Of a stretch of 44,259 bases of DNA, positions 1 to 8,109 are shown in pieces. The translations under genes and the position numbers were made by a program. The first letter of the stretch is position 1. Each line of letters starts with the position of its first letter. The notes beneath the pieces are model-generated. The model was not told the DNA's origin. It worked only from the letters and a program-made list of their open reading frames with translations, and did not search any database. The stretch spans positions 1-44,259 of the forward strand of contig DAHVAR010000109.1 of NCBI GenBank assembly GCA_027314515.1. The letters run 5' to 3'. This DNA comes from Actinomycetota bacterium. GTDB taxonomy: Bacteria > Actinomycetota > Actinomycetes > Streptosporangiales > Streptosporangiaceae.

Positions 1-54
1 CTGGACGCCGCGCGGCGCCGCGCCGGACAAGCCGGCGAGCGCCAGACCGCATGA
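1..54 (+). CDS. 3' end of a probable antitoxin gene (partial)
   Basis: The first 17 codons of the window form an open, Arg/Ala-rich, charged C-terminal tail that ends in TGA. The TGA overlaps the ATG of the following PIN-domain gene as ATGA. This overlap and the toxin downstream are typical of vapB/phd antitoxins. The DNA-binding N-terminus lies outside the window, so the family cannot be named. The assignment rests on context only. Confidence 0.5.
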   Translation: MDAARRRAGQAGERQTA

Positions 55-431
55 CAGCGGTCGTCTACGACGCAGGCGTCCTGGTCGCCGCCGACTGCAA
101 CGTCCGCGCCGTGTGGGCTGATCACCGCGTCCGGCTCGAAGCCGGGATCATTCCCGTGGTTCCCGCGCCCGTGATCGCCCAGGTTAGCCGCTCCCCCGCT
201 CAGGTCCCGCTCCGGCGGCTCCTGCGCGGATGCGAGATCATCCCCCTGACCGAGCAGAAAGCACACGCCGCCGGCGAGCTCATGGGACGTGCCGCAACCA
301 GCGACGTCGTTGACGCCGTCGTCGCCCAGGCGGCCGCCGATCTGCGGGCCGACGTCGTCACCGGCGACCGCGCCGACATCCGCCGCCTCCTTCAAACGGC
401 CGGCGCACCCGGCCAGATCATCGACGTGTAG
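51..431 (+). CDS. PIN-domain ribonuclease toxin (VapC-like)
   Basis: This 126-aa protein has the size and layout of VapC toxins, which are Mg-dependent RNases neutralised by a co-transcribed antitoxin. An N-terminal beta strand carries the first acidic residue (VVYDAGVL, Asp7). A central DVVDAVVAQAA helix supplies the third acidic position, and VVTGDRADI near residue 105 supplies the last. The second acidic residue, usually a Glu near residue 40, is not evident. The ATG overlaps the stop of the upstream antitoxin, implying translational coupling. The C-terminus is complete. The target RNA cannot be inferred. Confidence 0.75.
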   Translation: MTAVVYDAGVLVAADCNVRAVWADHRVRLEAGIIPVVPAPVIAQVSRSPAQVPLRRLLRGCEIIPLTEQKAHAAGELMGRAATSDVVDAVVAQAAADLRADVVTGDRADIRRLLQTAGAPGQIIDV

Positions 432-905
432 CGCCGTTGACTGCCCCCGGCCGACCGCGGCCGGGACGAAATGCACGCCGCGGCAAAGGCGGACGCAAGC
501 TGCGGGATCCCCAATCGGTGGTTGCAGCGTCTTAGATCCGCAGGGAACCCGGTGCAGCCCATGAACGCGGGCGCGCAGCCGAACCGGCGCCAGTCCACCA
601 CCTCGGCGGCCTGCTGCCGCGCGACGGCGCGCCTCACCGTGAGCGCGTGTTTTGCTAGCCATTCCGATAGCCAACACTCAGCCTGGCGCAACGACGACGA
701 GCCTTGCCCAGCCAGAAGGCTTGCAGGCCGGCGCCACTTTGGGCGGGCTCATGCCGCTGGTTGTATTCCAGCGTTTCCCCAGTTCAGCCGTCTGCGATGA
801 GCGCAGATACCTTCGTGAAGCTTCCGTTGCCGAAAGCAACCCGGCAGCGCGCGCACGACGCTCCCGGCGCGGCCTGAGCCGGGCGGATGTCGGGATAGCT
901 GTCGA
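432..905. other. Intergenic stretch with no recognised gene
   Basis: Open frames here on both strands have no family features and look like shadows of GC-rich DNA. A 26-codon plus-strand reading frame starts at 798 but has no ribosome-binding site and no recognisable product. I see no clear terminator for the upstream toxin gene. The region may be decayed coding sequence, as elsewhere in this window. Confidence 0.4.
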
Positions 906-1694
906 TCAGATACCTGTAAAGCGGGGAGAGCGGCGCTCGCGGAACGCCGAGATGCCCTCGGCAAAGTCGGCGGTATCGAAGAGCGCCACCTGGGCGGCAA
1001 GCTCCCGGTCCAGCACCTCCGGCCAGTCCGGTCGCAGCAGCCGCTTCATCGCCCGCAATGCCAGCGGCGCAACCGCCGAGAGCGCCGCGGCATCCTCCAG
1101 CGCTCGCTGGCGGGCGGAGCCGTTCTCGGTGAGCGCGTCAACGAGTCCGAGAGTCAGCAGATCCTCTCCGCTGATCGCGGTTCCGAACATCAGGAGTTGC
1201 TGCGCACGTGCGGCGCCGATGCGGTCGGGCAGGCTCGCGTAGACGCCCAGGTCGCCTGCCAGCCCGACACGGGAGAAGGTAAAGCTCAATTGCGCTCCGC
1301 GTGCTGCAACCACCCGGTCACAGGCGAGCGCAAGCGCAGCACCGGCGCCCGATGCCACCCCCTCGACCGCCGCGATCACGGGCTTCGGCCCGGCCCAGAT
1401 CGCCCGTACGACCCGCTGCGCCGCCTCCAGGCGATCGCGAGCGGGCGCCTCGGCCATACGTGTCATCGTGGTGATGTCTCCGCCCGAGCAAAAGGACGCC
1501 CCCTGGCCGGTCAGGATGACAGCGCGCACGCCCTGATCCGTCATTGCCCCTTCCAGGCCCTCGGCCAGCGCATGCCGCAGCGGAATATCGATCGCGTTGT
1601 GACGACGCGGACGGTTCAGCGTCAGGAGCCGAACCTGCCCGTGATCAGAGCTCAGCACCGGCGGCATTCCCTCGTTGTCCGTGTCGACTGTCAT
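906..1694 (-). CDS. Enoyl-CoA hydratase/isomerase family protein (PaaG-like)
   Basis: A crotonase-fold protein of 262 aa, the usual family length, acting on acyl-CoA thioesters in the cytosol. The oxyanion-hole and CoA-binding elements are visible: ASFCSGGDI near residue 67 and the AVEGVASGAGAALALACD segment. The two glutamates of true hydratases are absent: the GGGCEL position reads GAGAAL, and the second site is Ser. SRVGLAGDLG keeps the aspartate used by PaaG-type isomerases, so isomerase chemistry is more likely than hydration. An SD-like GGAGGACAG precedes the ATG. It is transcribed alone, with a palindromic AT-rich site about 50 bp upstream and a divergent TetR gene beyond. Confidence 0.85.
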   Translation of the reverse strand: MTVDTDNEGMPPVLSSDHGQVRLLTLNRPRRHNAIDIPLRHALAEGLEGAMTDQGVRAVILTGQGASFCSGGDITTMTRMAEAPARDRLEAAQRVVRAIWAGPKPVIAAVEGVASGAGAALALACDRVVAARGAQLSFTFSRVGLAGDLGVYASLPDRIGAARAQQLLMFGTAISGEDLLTLGLVDALTENGSARQRALEDAAALSAVAPLALRAMKRLLRPDWPEVLDRELAAQVALFDTADFAEGISAFRERRSPRFTGI

Positions 1695-1741
1695 CGGGTT
1701 CTGTCCTCCGGGTAAGCGCGTCTGCTAGGTCGTCGCGCATT

Positions 1742-1753
1742 TAATGTGCATTA
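1742..1753. promoter_or_regulatory. AT-rich palindrome upstream of first crotonase gene
   Basis: TAATG-TG-CATTA is a 12-bp inverted repeat inside a small AT-rich island, about 48 bp before the crotonase ATG. Its right part (ATGTGCATTAGA) resembles the island upstream of the Rieske oxygenase (ATCTGTATTAGA). It could be an operator for a shared regulator, or simply a promoter element. Confidence 0.4.
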
Positions 1754-1930
1754 GAACATCTGAGAACCGGTCATGCGACAATGCGGACGGAGTGAAGTGG
1801 CGTGGCCGTATCAGGCGGCGAACAGGCCTGGCATCGCGTGCGGAACCTTGGACTGTAGGAAGTTCCGGTACTCGCCAAAGATTCTCGGCCACCGGACGAG
1901 CGCTGCGACCGCGCCGACTGCAAGTCCTGG

Positions 1931-1951
1931 CCGACCGCTGGTCGGTAGAAT
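1931..1951. promoter_or_regulatory. GC-rich palindrome abutting -10 of TetR gene (probable auto-operator)
   Basis: CCGACC-GCT-GGTCGG is a perfect inverted repeat that touches TAGAAT (1946-1951), a good actinobacterial -10 hexamer. Transcription would begin about 6-7 bp later, at the tandem GTG start codons, so the mRNA would be leaderless. A palindrome flush against the -10 box is the classic place for TetR autorepression. No convincing -35 was found. Confidence 0.5.
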
Positions 1952-1954
1952 TGA

Positions 1955-2680
1955 GTGGTGGATAGAAAGCCTGCGCTGGCCGGTCCTGACCTGCCCGGTA
2001 CGGCCGGCACCAAGTCGGCGCGCACCAGGCAGCGGATCCTCGACGCTGCGGCGCACGTACTCAGCCGCCGCGGCTATGCGGGCACCCGCCTCACCGATGT
2101 GGCAGAAGTGGCCCAGCTCCAGGCTCCCGCTATCTACTACTACTTCTCTTCGCGCGACGAGCTGATCGAGGAAGTCATGTGGTCGGGCATCGCCCACATG
2201 CGCGAGCACGTGCGGGCTCAGCTCGCTGCATTGCCGGCCGGAGCGAGCTCGCTCGACCGGATCGACGTGGCGGTGGAGTCACACCTCCGCTATCAGCTTG
2301 AGATATCCGACTACACCACCGCGGCAATCCGCAATGCCGGCCAGATCCCTGAGCAGATCCGGCTCCGGTACGTGACCGAGGCCAACAGGTATGGCGACGT
2401 CTGGCGCGAGCTCGTCCAGGACGCCGTTGATGACCGGGTCCTGCATCCCGACCTCGACCCTCGTGCGGCCCGGATGCTTGTCCTGGGGGCGCTCAACTGG
2501 GCAGCTGAGTGGTGGAACCCGCGCCGCGGCTCTCTCGACCAGCTGATCCGCACCGCTAAGACGCTCGTGCGGTCAGGTCTCAGCACGGGCAGCGAGGCAG
2601 GCGAAGCGTCCCCGGCGGCGCCTGCGCCGGACACGCCTGCGCCGGCGGGGCCGCGCAGGGCCGGGGCGGCAGCTCGCTGA
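1955..2680 (+). CDS. TetR/AcrR family transcriptional regulator
   Basis: A 241-aa one-component repressor. Residues about 20-66 form the N-terminal helix-turn-helix: TRQRILDAAAHVLSRRGYAG, then LTDVAEVAQLQAPAIYYYFS, the canonical recognition helix ending in YYYF. The rest is a helical ligand-binding and dimerisation domain of the AcrR/KstR2-like type with a W-rich segment (LNWAAEWWNP). The C-terminal 40 residues are Ala/Pro-rich and probably disordered. The start is one of two adjacent GTG codons (1955 or 1958). It lies between divergent and convergent crotonase genes, so it probably senses an acyl-CoA or aromatic acid of this pathway. Its effector is not deducible. Confidence 0.9.
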   Translation: MVDRKPALAGPDLPGTAGTKSARTRQRILDAAAHVLSRRGYAGTRLTDVAEVAQLQAPAIYYYFSSRDELIEEVMWSGIAHMREHVRAQLAALPAGASSLDRIDVAVESHLRYQLEISDYTTAAIRNAGQIPEQIRLRYVTEANRYGDVWRELVQDAVDDRVLHPDLDPRAARMLVLGALNWAAEWWNPRRGSLDQLIRTAKTLVRSGLSTGSEAGEASPAAPAPDTPAPAGPRRAGAAAR

Positions 2681-2695
2681 GCTGGCGAAGCCAGC
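2681..2695 (+). terminator. Short hairpin directly after TetR gene
   Basis: GCTGGC-GAA-GCCAGC begins at the base after the TetR stop codon: a 6-bp stem with a 3-nt loop. There is no U tract, as is common for actinobacterial terminators. It sits between convergent genes. Confidence 0.4.
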
Positions 2696-2752
2696 GCGCT
2701 CGGCTCGCCGGATCGACGGCGGGCGCGGCCCAGTATGCCGCGGGGTTCCGCC

Positions 2753-3562
2753 TCAGTGGCCAGTGAACCTCGGCTCACGCCGCTCGATGACAGCGGCGAG
2801 ACCCTCCAGTGCGTCCGCCTGGCCGGATAGCTCGGACACCGTCCTTGCTTCCTCCGGCAGCTGAGCCTCGACGCGTGCGCCCAGGCCTGTCCATACCAGC
2901 CGCTTCGCCGCGCCCAGCGCGCGCGTCGGGCCGGCGGCGAGCTGGCGCGCCAGTGCCAGCGACTCGCCCGGCAGCGACCCGTCCGGGACCACCCTGGTGA
3001 TCAGGCCGATCTCAAGGGCATCGGCAGCAGTCAGCACCGGATTGGTGAGAATGATTTCCAGCGCCTTCCGCAGGCCGACAAGTAGCGGCAGCGTCACCGA
3101 CACCCCGGCGTCGGGCGCCATCCCGACGCGCGTCGCGCCGGCCAGGAACCGGGCCGACTCCCCCGCGATGACTAGGTCGCTAGCGCACACCAGCCCGAAC
3201 CCGCCGCCGCCCGCCGCGTAACCGTGCACCGACGCGATCACCGGGACCTGCAGCGCCAGCAGGCACTGCACGCACGTCTGCAGCCAGGAAGTGGCCTCCC
3301 GGAGGTAGTCGGGCAGGCCCGCGCCCTTGCTGGCAAAGGTCTTGATGTCGCCGCCGGCGCAGAAGTTCGATCCGGCTCCGGACAGCAGCAGCACCCTCAG
3401 CTCAGCCTGGCCGTGCGCGGTCATGATCGCCTCGTGGACGGCGCGGAGGAACTCGACATTCATGCCGTTTGACGCTTCCGGCCGGTTCAGTACAAGATGA
3501 CCGATGCCGTCGTCGTCCAGGCGCAGCAGGGCCATCCCCGCGCCGATGAGCTCCCGGGTCAC
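2753..3562 (-). CDS. Enoyl-CoA hydratase/isomerase family protein (PaaG-like)
   Basis: A 269-aa crotonase. GSNFCAGGDIKTF near residue 67 and VHGYAAGGGGFGLVCASDLV supply the CoA site and oxyanion hole. The first hydratase glutamate is replaced (GGFGLV). TRVGMAPDAG retains the Asp found in PaaG and related delta3,delta2-isomerases. The protein ends in EPRFTGH, a usual crotonase C-terminus. Its start codon overlaps the stop of the upstream crotonase gene by 4 bp, so the two are translationally coupled and may act in sequence or as a hetero-oligomer. Confidence 0.87.
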   Translation of the reverse strand: MTRELIGAGMALLRLDDDGIGHLVLNRPEASNGMNVEFLRAVHEAIMTAHGQAELRVLLLSGAGSNFCAGGDIKTFASKGAGLPDYLREATSWLQTCVQCLLALQVPVIASVHGYAAGGGGFGLVCASDLVIAGESARFLAGATRVGMAPDAGVSVTLPLLVGLRKALEIILTNPVLTAADALEIGLITRVVPDGSLPGESLALARQLAAGPTRALGAAKRLVWTGLGARVEAQLPEEARTVSELSGQADALEGLAAVIERREPRFTGH

Positions 3563-4371
3563 GCCTCACCTCGCCCGTCCGGCGCGCCACGACCCGCAGA
3601 GCGCGCAGCCGAAGCGGGCGCCACATCGCTCGCCAGGTGCTCGATGATCGTTTCAGTCTCCAGCGCGAGCCCGTCCGCCAGCTGCAGGGCCAGCCCTGCC
3701 CGGACCAGGTGCTTGGCACGCGCGACGGCCGCCGGATCCTTGCTGGCCAGGCTCACGATGAGCGAAACGAGCGCCGCCTCGAACTCGGCGGCGGGCACGC
3801 TGCGGTAGATCACGCCCCATTGCGCCGCCTGTGCGCCGGTCAGCCTGTCACCGGTCAGGATGTGCCCGAGCGCCCGCGGCACTCCGGTGATCCGCGGCAG
3901 CCGCTGCGACCCGCCGCCGGCCGGGATCATTCCGCTGTTCAGGTGATTGTCGGCAAGGACGGCATCGTCGCGCGCCAGCGCGACGTCACAGGACTGCACC
4001 AGCTCGAAGCCCCCGGCCATCGCGTAACCTTCGACGGCTGCGACGACCGGCACGGGCATCCGGCCGATGAGTTCGCACGCATCGCCGAACGCATCGAACA
4101 GCTCCCGCAATGCGGCAGGTCCGCGTGCGCGGAGCGCGGCAACCTCGGCAAAATCGCCGCCCGCGCAGAAGGTGCCGCCCACGCCCCGGACGATGATGAC
4201 CCTCGTGTCCGCGGCGGCGGCCAGCGCTTCCGTCAGCATCCGGGCCATGGTCACGGTGATGGCGTTGCGGGCGGCAGGCCGGTTCAGCGTGATGTGCGCG
4301 ACCTCGCCGTCGGCCACCTGCTCACGCCGTACAAGCACGGGCGGTCCCGCCGCGGGTCGCGATGCTGCCAT
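3559..4371 (-). CDS. Enoyl-CoA hydratase/isomerase family protein (hydratase-type first glutamate kept)
   Basis: First gene of a two-crotonase operon, 270 aa. VGGTFCAGGDFAEV and VEGYAMAGGFELVQSCDV mark the active-site region. Unlike the other three crotonases of this window, the first catalytic glutamate is present (GGFEL). The second hydratase position reads as DNHLNSGMIPAGG, without Glu. Together with its partner it could carry out hydration plus isomerisation of an unsaturated acyl-CoA. A palindrome lies about 20 bp upstream of its ATG, suggesting operator control. Confidence 0.87.
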   Translation of the reverse strand: MAASRPAAGPPVLVRREQVADGEVAHITLNRPAARNAITVTMARMLTEALAAAADTRVIIVRGVGGTFCAGGDFAEVAALRARGPAALRELFDAFGDACELIGRMPVPVVAAVEGYAMAGGFELVQSCDVALARDDAVLADNHLNSGMIPAGGGSQRLPRITGVPRALGHILTGDRLTGAQAAQWGVIYRSVPAAEFEAALVSLIVSLASKDPAAVARAKHLVRAGLALQLADGLALETETIIEHLASDVAPASAARSAGRGAPDGRGEA

Positions 4372-4391
4372 CGGGCTACTCCTGGTTTTTA

Positions 4392-4405
4392 AGTCTGATT
4401 AGACT
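4392..4405. promoter_or_regulatory. Palindromic operator candidate before two-crotonase operon
   Basis: AGTCT-GATT-AGACT is a perfect inverted repeat in an AT-rich island about 20 bp upstream of the start codon. It resembles the AATCT-GTATT-AGATT site upstream of the Rieske oxygenase operon. It is placed where a repressor would overlap the promoter. Confidence 0.5.
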
Positions 4406-4545
4406 ATCGCATCGGCCACCGGCAAAGCTGGCGGCGGCGCCCGCGGCACTGGCGGCGGCGCCCCGGCGCCCCGGCGCCCCGGCGCCTGGCCGCGCTCCGC
4501 CGCGGCACCGGTCACGCTCCACCGACAGCAGAGGAGACGCCCGGC

Positions 4546-5337
4546 ATGGACCTTGGGCTGAGCGGCGCGCGGGTGATCGTCACCGGAGCGGCGGCGAACA
4601 TCGGCCGGGGCATCGCGCTCGGCTTTGCCCGTGAGGGCGCCAGGGTGCTGCTCGCCGACATCGACGGCGAGCAGGCGCAGGCGGTCGCCGCGGAGGCACT
4701 AGCGGTAGGCGCGGCGGCAGCCGAGGTATTCGAGGCCGATCTCACCGGCGAAGGCGTGGCCTCCACGATGGCGGACCGCGCGGCAGCCGTCTGGGGTGGC
4801 GTCGACGTGCTGGTGAACAACGCCGGCTGGAGCAAGCCGGGATTCTTCGCGGAGCAGACCGACCGCGCACTGTGGCAGCACACCATCGAGGTCAACCTGT
4901 ACACCGCCTATGCCAGCACTCAGGCGGCGCTCGCGGTGATGCGCGAGGCTGGCGCGGGCGCGATCGTGTTCATCTCCAGTGACTCCGCTTTCGGCGCGAT
5001 CCGCCAGGGCATCTACGGGTCGACAAAGGCCGGGCTGATCTCGCTGGCCCGCACGGTCGCCCGCGAGCATGGACGGCATGGCATCCGCTCGAACGTCATC
5101 GCGCCCGGCCTGGTGATCCCCGACGCACCGGTCGGCCCGCACAGTGTGTGGGCGGCCGGGACAGAGGCGATCTTTAGCCCCGAGCAGACGGACTACGTGC
5201 TGAGGACGCAGGCGCTGCGCCGGCTGACCACTCCCGGCGATATCGCTAGCGCGGTCGTGTGGGTCTCGTCGCCGACTGCAGCGCGCCAGGTCACCGGCCA
5301 GGTCATCGCGGTGGGAGGCGGCTCCTCCATGCCCTGA
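4546..5337 (+). CDS. Short-chain dehydrogenase/reductase (SDR)
   Basis: A 263-aa classical SDR. TGAAANIGRG (residues about 11-20) is the NAD(P)-binding TGxxxGxG motif. Asp40 in LLADID suggests a preference for NAD. VNNAGWSK is the NNAG motif. Catalytic Ser lies in FISSDSA and YGSTK provides the Tyr/Lys pair. The C-terminus GQVIAVGGGSSMP is complete. GAGGAG lies about 10 bp before the ATG. In this setting a 3-hydroxyacyl-CoA or cyclic-alcohol dehydrogenase is plausible. It stands alone on its strand and converges on the acyl-CoA synthetase gene. Confidence 0.88.
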   Translation: MDLGLSGARVIVTGAAANIGRGIALGFAREGARVLLADIDGEQAQAVAAEALAVGAAAAEVFEADLTGEGVASTMADRAAAVWGGVDVLVNNAGWSKPGFFAEQTDRALWQHTIEVNLYTAYASTQAALAVMREAGAGAIVFISSDSAFGAIRQGIYGSTKAGLISLARTVAREHGRHGIRSNVIAPGLVIPDAPVGPHSVWAAGTEAIFSPEQTDYVLRTQALRRLTTPGDIASAVVWVSSPTAARQVTGQVIAVGGGSSMP

Positions 5338-5371
5338 GCCCAATAAAGCCGGGGAACGGGTCGTGCGCCCT

Positions 5372-5386
5372 GGCAGCCGATCTGCC
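5372..5386. terminator. Weak hairpin between convergent genes
   Basis: GGCAG-CCGAT-CTGCC forms a 5-bp stem in the 87-bp gap between the convergent SDR and acyl-CoA synthetase genes. It may act as a bidirectional terminator, but the stem is short and lacks a T tract. Confidence 0.25.
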
Positions 5387-5424
5387 GCAGCCGGTGTCAG
5401 CACTTGCGGCGCACGGCGGAAGGC

Positions 5425-7161
5425 TCAGGACCCGGACGACCGCAGCTGCTCGGTGGCGCGCTGAGCCAGCCGGAACTTCTGCACCTTGCCGGTCGGCGTC
5501 GTGGGCAGTTCGGCCGGATCCAGGAACAGCACGTGCTTGGGTACCTTGAACCGGGCCAGCTTGTCCCGGCACAGCGCCAGCAGTTCGTCGGCGCTGACAC
5601 TGGCGCCAGGCTCGGGCACGATCCATGCGCAGCCCGCGTCACCCCAGCGCTCATCGGGCACGCCAACGACGAAAGCCTGGCTGACGCCTGAATGGCCGGT
5701 GAGCAGGTCCTCGATTTCCTTCGGCATGATCAGCTCGCCGCCGCTCTTGTACAGATCCTTGCTGCGGCCGGTGACCTGCAGGTAGCCGTCCGGGCGGACC
5801 ACGCCGAGGTCGCCGGAGTACACCCAGCCGTCGCGCAGTGCCTGCTCGGTCTCGGCGGGCTTGTCGAAGTAGCCGAGCATGTGCGTGGGTCCGGTGGAAA
5901 TCAGTTCCCCCTCGGTGCCGGCCGGCAGCGCCTCGCCGGTGACCGGGTCAGCGGTCTGGTAGGCGCACAGGTCGCCGCCGTGCTCGGGCATCCCGGCTGC
6001 GCCGGCGAGCTTAGGCCGCCCGACGGTGGATGAGTGGTACTCCAGCGGGTCCTCGGGAAGCGTCAGGGTCATCGCTCCGCCGCACTCGGTCATGCCGTAC
6101 CCGGTGGTGATCTCGGTGACACCGAGCTCGGCCCGCACCTTCTGCCAGAGCCAGACCGGTGCTGGCGCGGCCCCCGAGAGGATCGCGCGCAGCGAGGACA
6201 GGTCGTGCTCGCGCAGCTGCGGGTATTCCAGCAAGGCGACGGTCATCGTCGGCACGGCCAGGATCTCGGTCGCGCGGTGCCGCTCGATCGAGGCGCAGTA
6301 ATCAGCCGGGGAGAAGGCAGTGCGGGGGATGATCGCCCCGCCGGCGAACATGACCGACAGCAGGCCTTCCACATAGCCGAACATGTGGTAGCACGGCAGC
6401 GAGAACAGGATCCGGCGGCCATCTTCGTAGGCGCGGGTAAGCGCCGAGGCGTAGCTGGTCCGCAGCACTGCGTCGTGGGTGACCACAACGCCCTTCGGCG
6501 AGCCGGTGGTGCCAGAGGTGTACAGGATGTCGCCCGGGCTGTCCGGCGTGACGCCGGTGGCATCTGCGCCGCCGGGGTGCTGGCGGCCGGCCGCGGCGAG
6601 CGCGGCGACGTCCGGCAGACCGTCCCGGCCGCTGCCGTCGGTGTCCAGCACCACCACGGTGCGCAGGTCCGGCAGTTCCGCCACGGGGCCGGACTGCCAG
6701 CCGGGCGCGATCTCGGCCAGCATCTGCAGGTAGCGCAGCCCCTTGAATCCGGTCATGGTGATCAGTGCCTGGCAGCGGGACTGGCGCAGTACGTAGCCCA
6801 GCTCGGCCGTGCGGTACAGGTAGTTGAACGGGATCGCGACCGCGCCGGCGCGGGCGACGGCGAACTTCAGCGGCACGAACTCGGGGTAGTTGGCCATCAG
6901 GATGCCGACCCTGTCGCCCGGCCGGACGCCCATCGCGGCCAGGCCGTCGGCCAGCTCGGTGGCCTCGCGGTCGACGTCCGCGTAGCTGAACTCGCGGTCA
7001 TCGGTCAGCACGAATGGCCGCTCACGATGCCGGTCAGCCGACTGCCGCAGGAACTCGCTCAGCGTGACCGGCTGCCAGGCCGGCCAGGCAGCCTCCAGCG
7101 CCGCCCGCCGGGCGGCGATGCCAGCGAGCCCCATGTCGGCCCGCGCTGCGTCGCCGCTCAC
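5425..7161 (-). CDS. AMP-forming acyl-CoA synthetase (FadD-like)
   Basis: An ANL-superfamily ligase that activates a carboxylic acid to its acyl-CoA via an acyl-adenylate. The phosphate loop DILYTSGTTGSPKGVVVTHD, the adenine-binding GYGMTECGGAMT, the YSGDLG hinge region and GRSKDLYKSGGELI are all present. The C-terminal PTTPTGKVQKFRL contains the catalytic lysine. Length is 578 aa, as expected for the family. A longer in-frame start exists, but the upstream frame overlaps another coding region. The GTG chosen overlaps the preceding stop as GTGA, and homology begins just after it. It is the last gene of the minus-strand catabolic series and may replace the decayed paralogue next to it. Confidence 0.9.
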   Translation of the reverse strand: MSGDAARADMGLAGIAARRAALEAAWPAWQPVTLSEFLRQSADRHRERPFVLTDDREFSYADVDREATELADGLAAMGVRPGDRVGILMANYPEFVPLKFAVARAGAVAIPFNYLYRTAELGYVLRQSRCQALITMTGFKGLRYLQMLAEIAPGWQSGPVAELPDLRTVVVLDTDGSGRDGLPDVAALAAAGRQHPGGADATGVTPDSPGDILYTSGTTGSPKGVVVTHDAVLRTSYASALTRAYEDGRRILFSLPCYHMFGYVEGLLSVMFAGGAIIPRTAFSPADYCASIERHRATEILAVPTMTVALLEYPQLREHDLSSLRAILSGAAPAPVWLWQKVRAELGVTEITTGYGMTECGGAMTLTLPEDPLEYHSSTVGRPKLAGAAGMPEHGGDLCAYQTADPVTGEALPAGTEGELISTGPTHMLGYFDKPAETEQALRDGWVYSGDLGVVRPDGYLQVTGRSKDLYKSGGELIMPKEIEDLLTGHSGVSQAFVVGVPDERWGDAGCAWIVPEPGASVSADELLALCRDKLARFKVPKHVLFLDPAELPTTPTGKVQKFRLAQRATEQLRSSGS

Positions 7162-7960
7162 CGTATGCCCGCCTTCTGCGCAGGGCCGGTCGCGGTCGCG
7201 TCGGTATTCGCGGCCGCGTAGCCGGCTCGTCGCTGAGCTTTCAGTACCTGGCCGGCGGCCGAGATGGGCAGCGCGTCCCGCACCTCGACGGTGCGCGGGC
7301 ACTTGTAGCCGGCGATCCGGTCCCGGCAGTGGCCGATCAGCTCGTCCGGAGTCGCGCTCGCCTCGCGCCACAGCACCACTACAGCGTGCACCCGTTCTCC
7401 CCAGTTCTCGTCAGGCAACCCGATCACCGCGCACGTTGCCACGGCCGGATGGCTGGCGAGCGCCGACTCCACCTCGATGGAATACACGTTCTCGCCGCCG
7501 GCGATGATCATGTCCTTATTCCGGTCGACCAGGTGCACGAAGCCGTCGGCATCCTGGTATGCACCGTCGCCGGGATCGCGACCTCGGCTAGCGGCAGCGG
7601 ACCGGTAATCGGCACCGGCCCGGAAAAGATGCGCTGCAGCGAGCTCAGGTCATGCTCGGCGAAGCCGGGGTCGGCCAGAACCATCTGCAGCATGGTCGGC
7701 ACCAGCATGACGTCGGTAACCCGGTGCGCCTGGATCGCCGCGAGCATCCCGGCGGTGGCGGCGAGCAGGTTGGCGTGGCTGAGCATTACGCCTTTGGGTG
7801 TGCCGGTGGTGCCGCCGTAGACCACCTGCCGCAGGGACGGCACCCGGTCACGGAACTCGGCGCTCGTGGTCTGGCGAGACCCGAAGGTCAGGCACGGCTG
7901 ATCGGGCCGGGCGCGGGCGGCACTGTGCACCACCTGGGTGAGATACGGGTGAGTCGGCAT
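7158..7960 (-). pseudogene. Acyl-CoA synthetase pseudogene with internal deletions and a frameshift
   Basis: Pieces of a second AMP-forming acyl-CoA synthetase in the right order. There is an N-terminal start (MPTHPYLTQVVHSAARARPD) with a ribosome site, then YGGTTGTPKGVMLSHANL, joined to it after loss of roughly 100 residues. Next comes DLSSLQRIFSG, followed by another loss that removes the TGYG-type motif region. The frame shifts near 7535 into an otherwise intact C-terminal domain (DMIIAGGENVYSIEVESALA, then SAAGQVLKAQRR). The C-terminal part still reads open for 126 codons and its stop overlaps the next gene. Full enzymatic function is impossible. The ATG at 7960 may still drive transcription of the intact ligase downstream. 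Confidence 0.85.
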
Positions 7961-8013
7961 GGTCACTCCGTCCGGCAGGCTCCGGCCTCGCGCACTGCGC
8001 TGGCGGCGGCAGT

Positions 8014-8030
8014 TTAATGCAGATTTGAAA
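8014..8030. promoter_or_regulatory. AT-rich island sharing a motif with the Rieske operon site
   Basis: On the minus strand this reads CAAATCTGCATTA, differing at one base from CAAATCTGTATTA upstream of the Rieske oxygenase alpha gene. It lies about 55 bp before the start of the decayed acyl-CoA ligase. This suggests a promoter/operator that survived after the gene it served decayed. Confidence 0.45.
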
Positions 8031-8109
8031 GATGCGATAGCTTTCTTCAGGTCGCCCTGACGCACTCGCCGGCTGCGCGACAGGGCGCCAGTCAGACCCG
8101 ACGGGATGA

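Noticed and set aside
7162-7371. N-terminal extension of the intact acyl-CoA synthetase to position 7371
   Set aside because: The extra 70 residues are the out-of-frame shadow of the decayed ligase C-terminus; GTG at 7161 with GTGA overlap explains the start.
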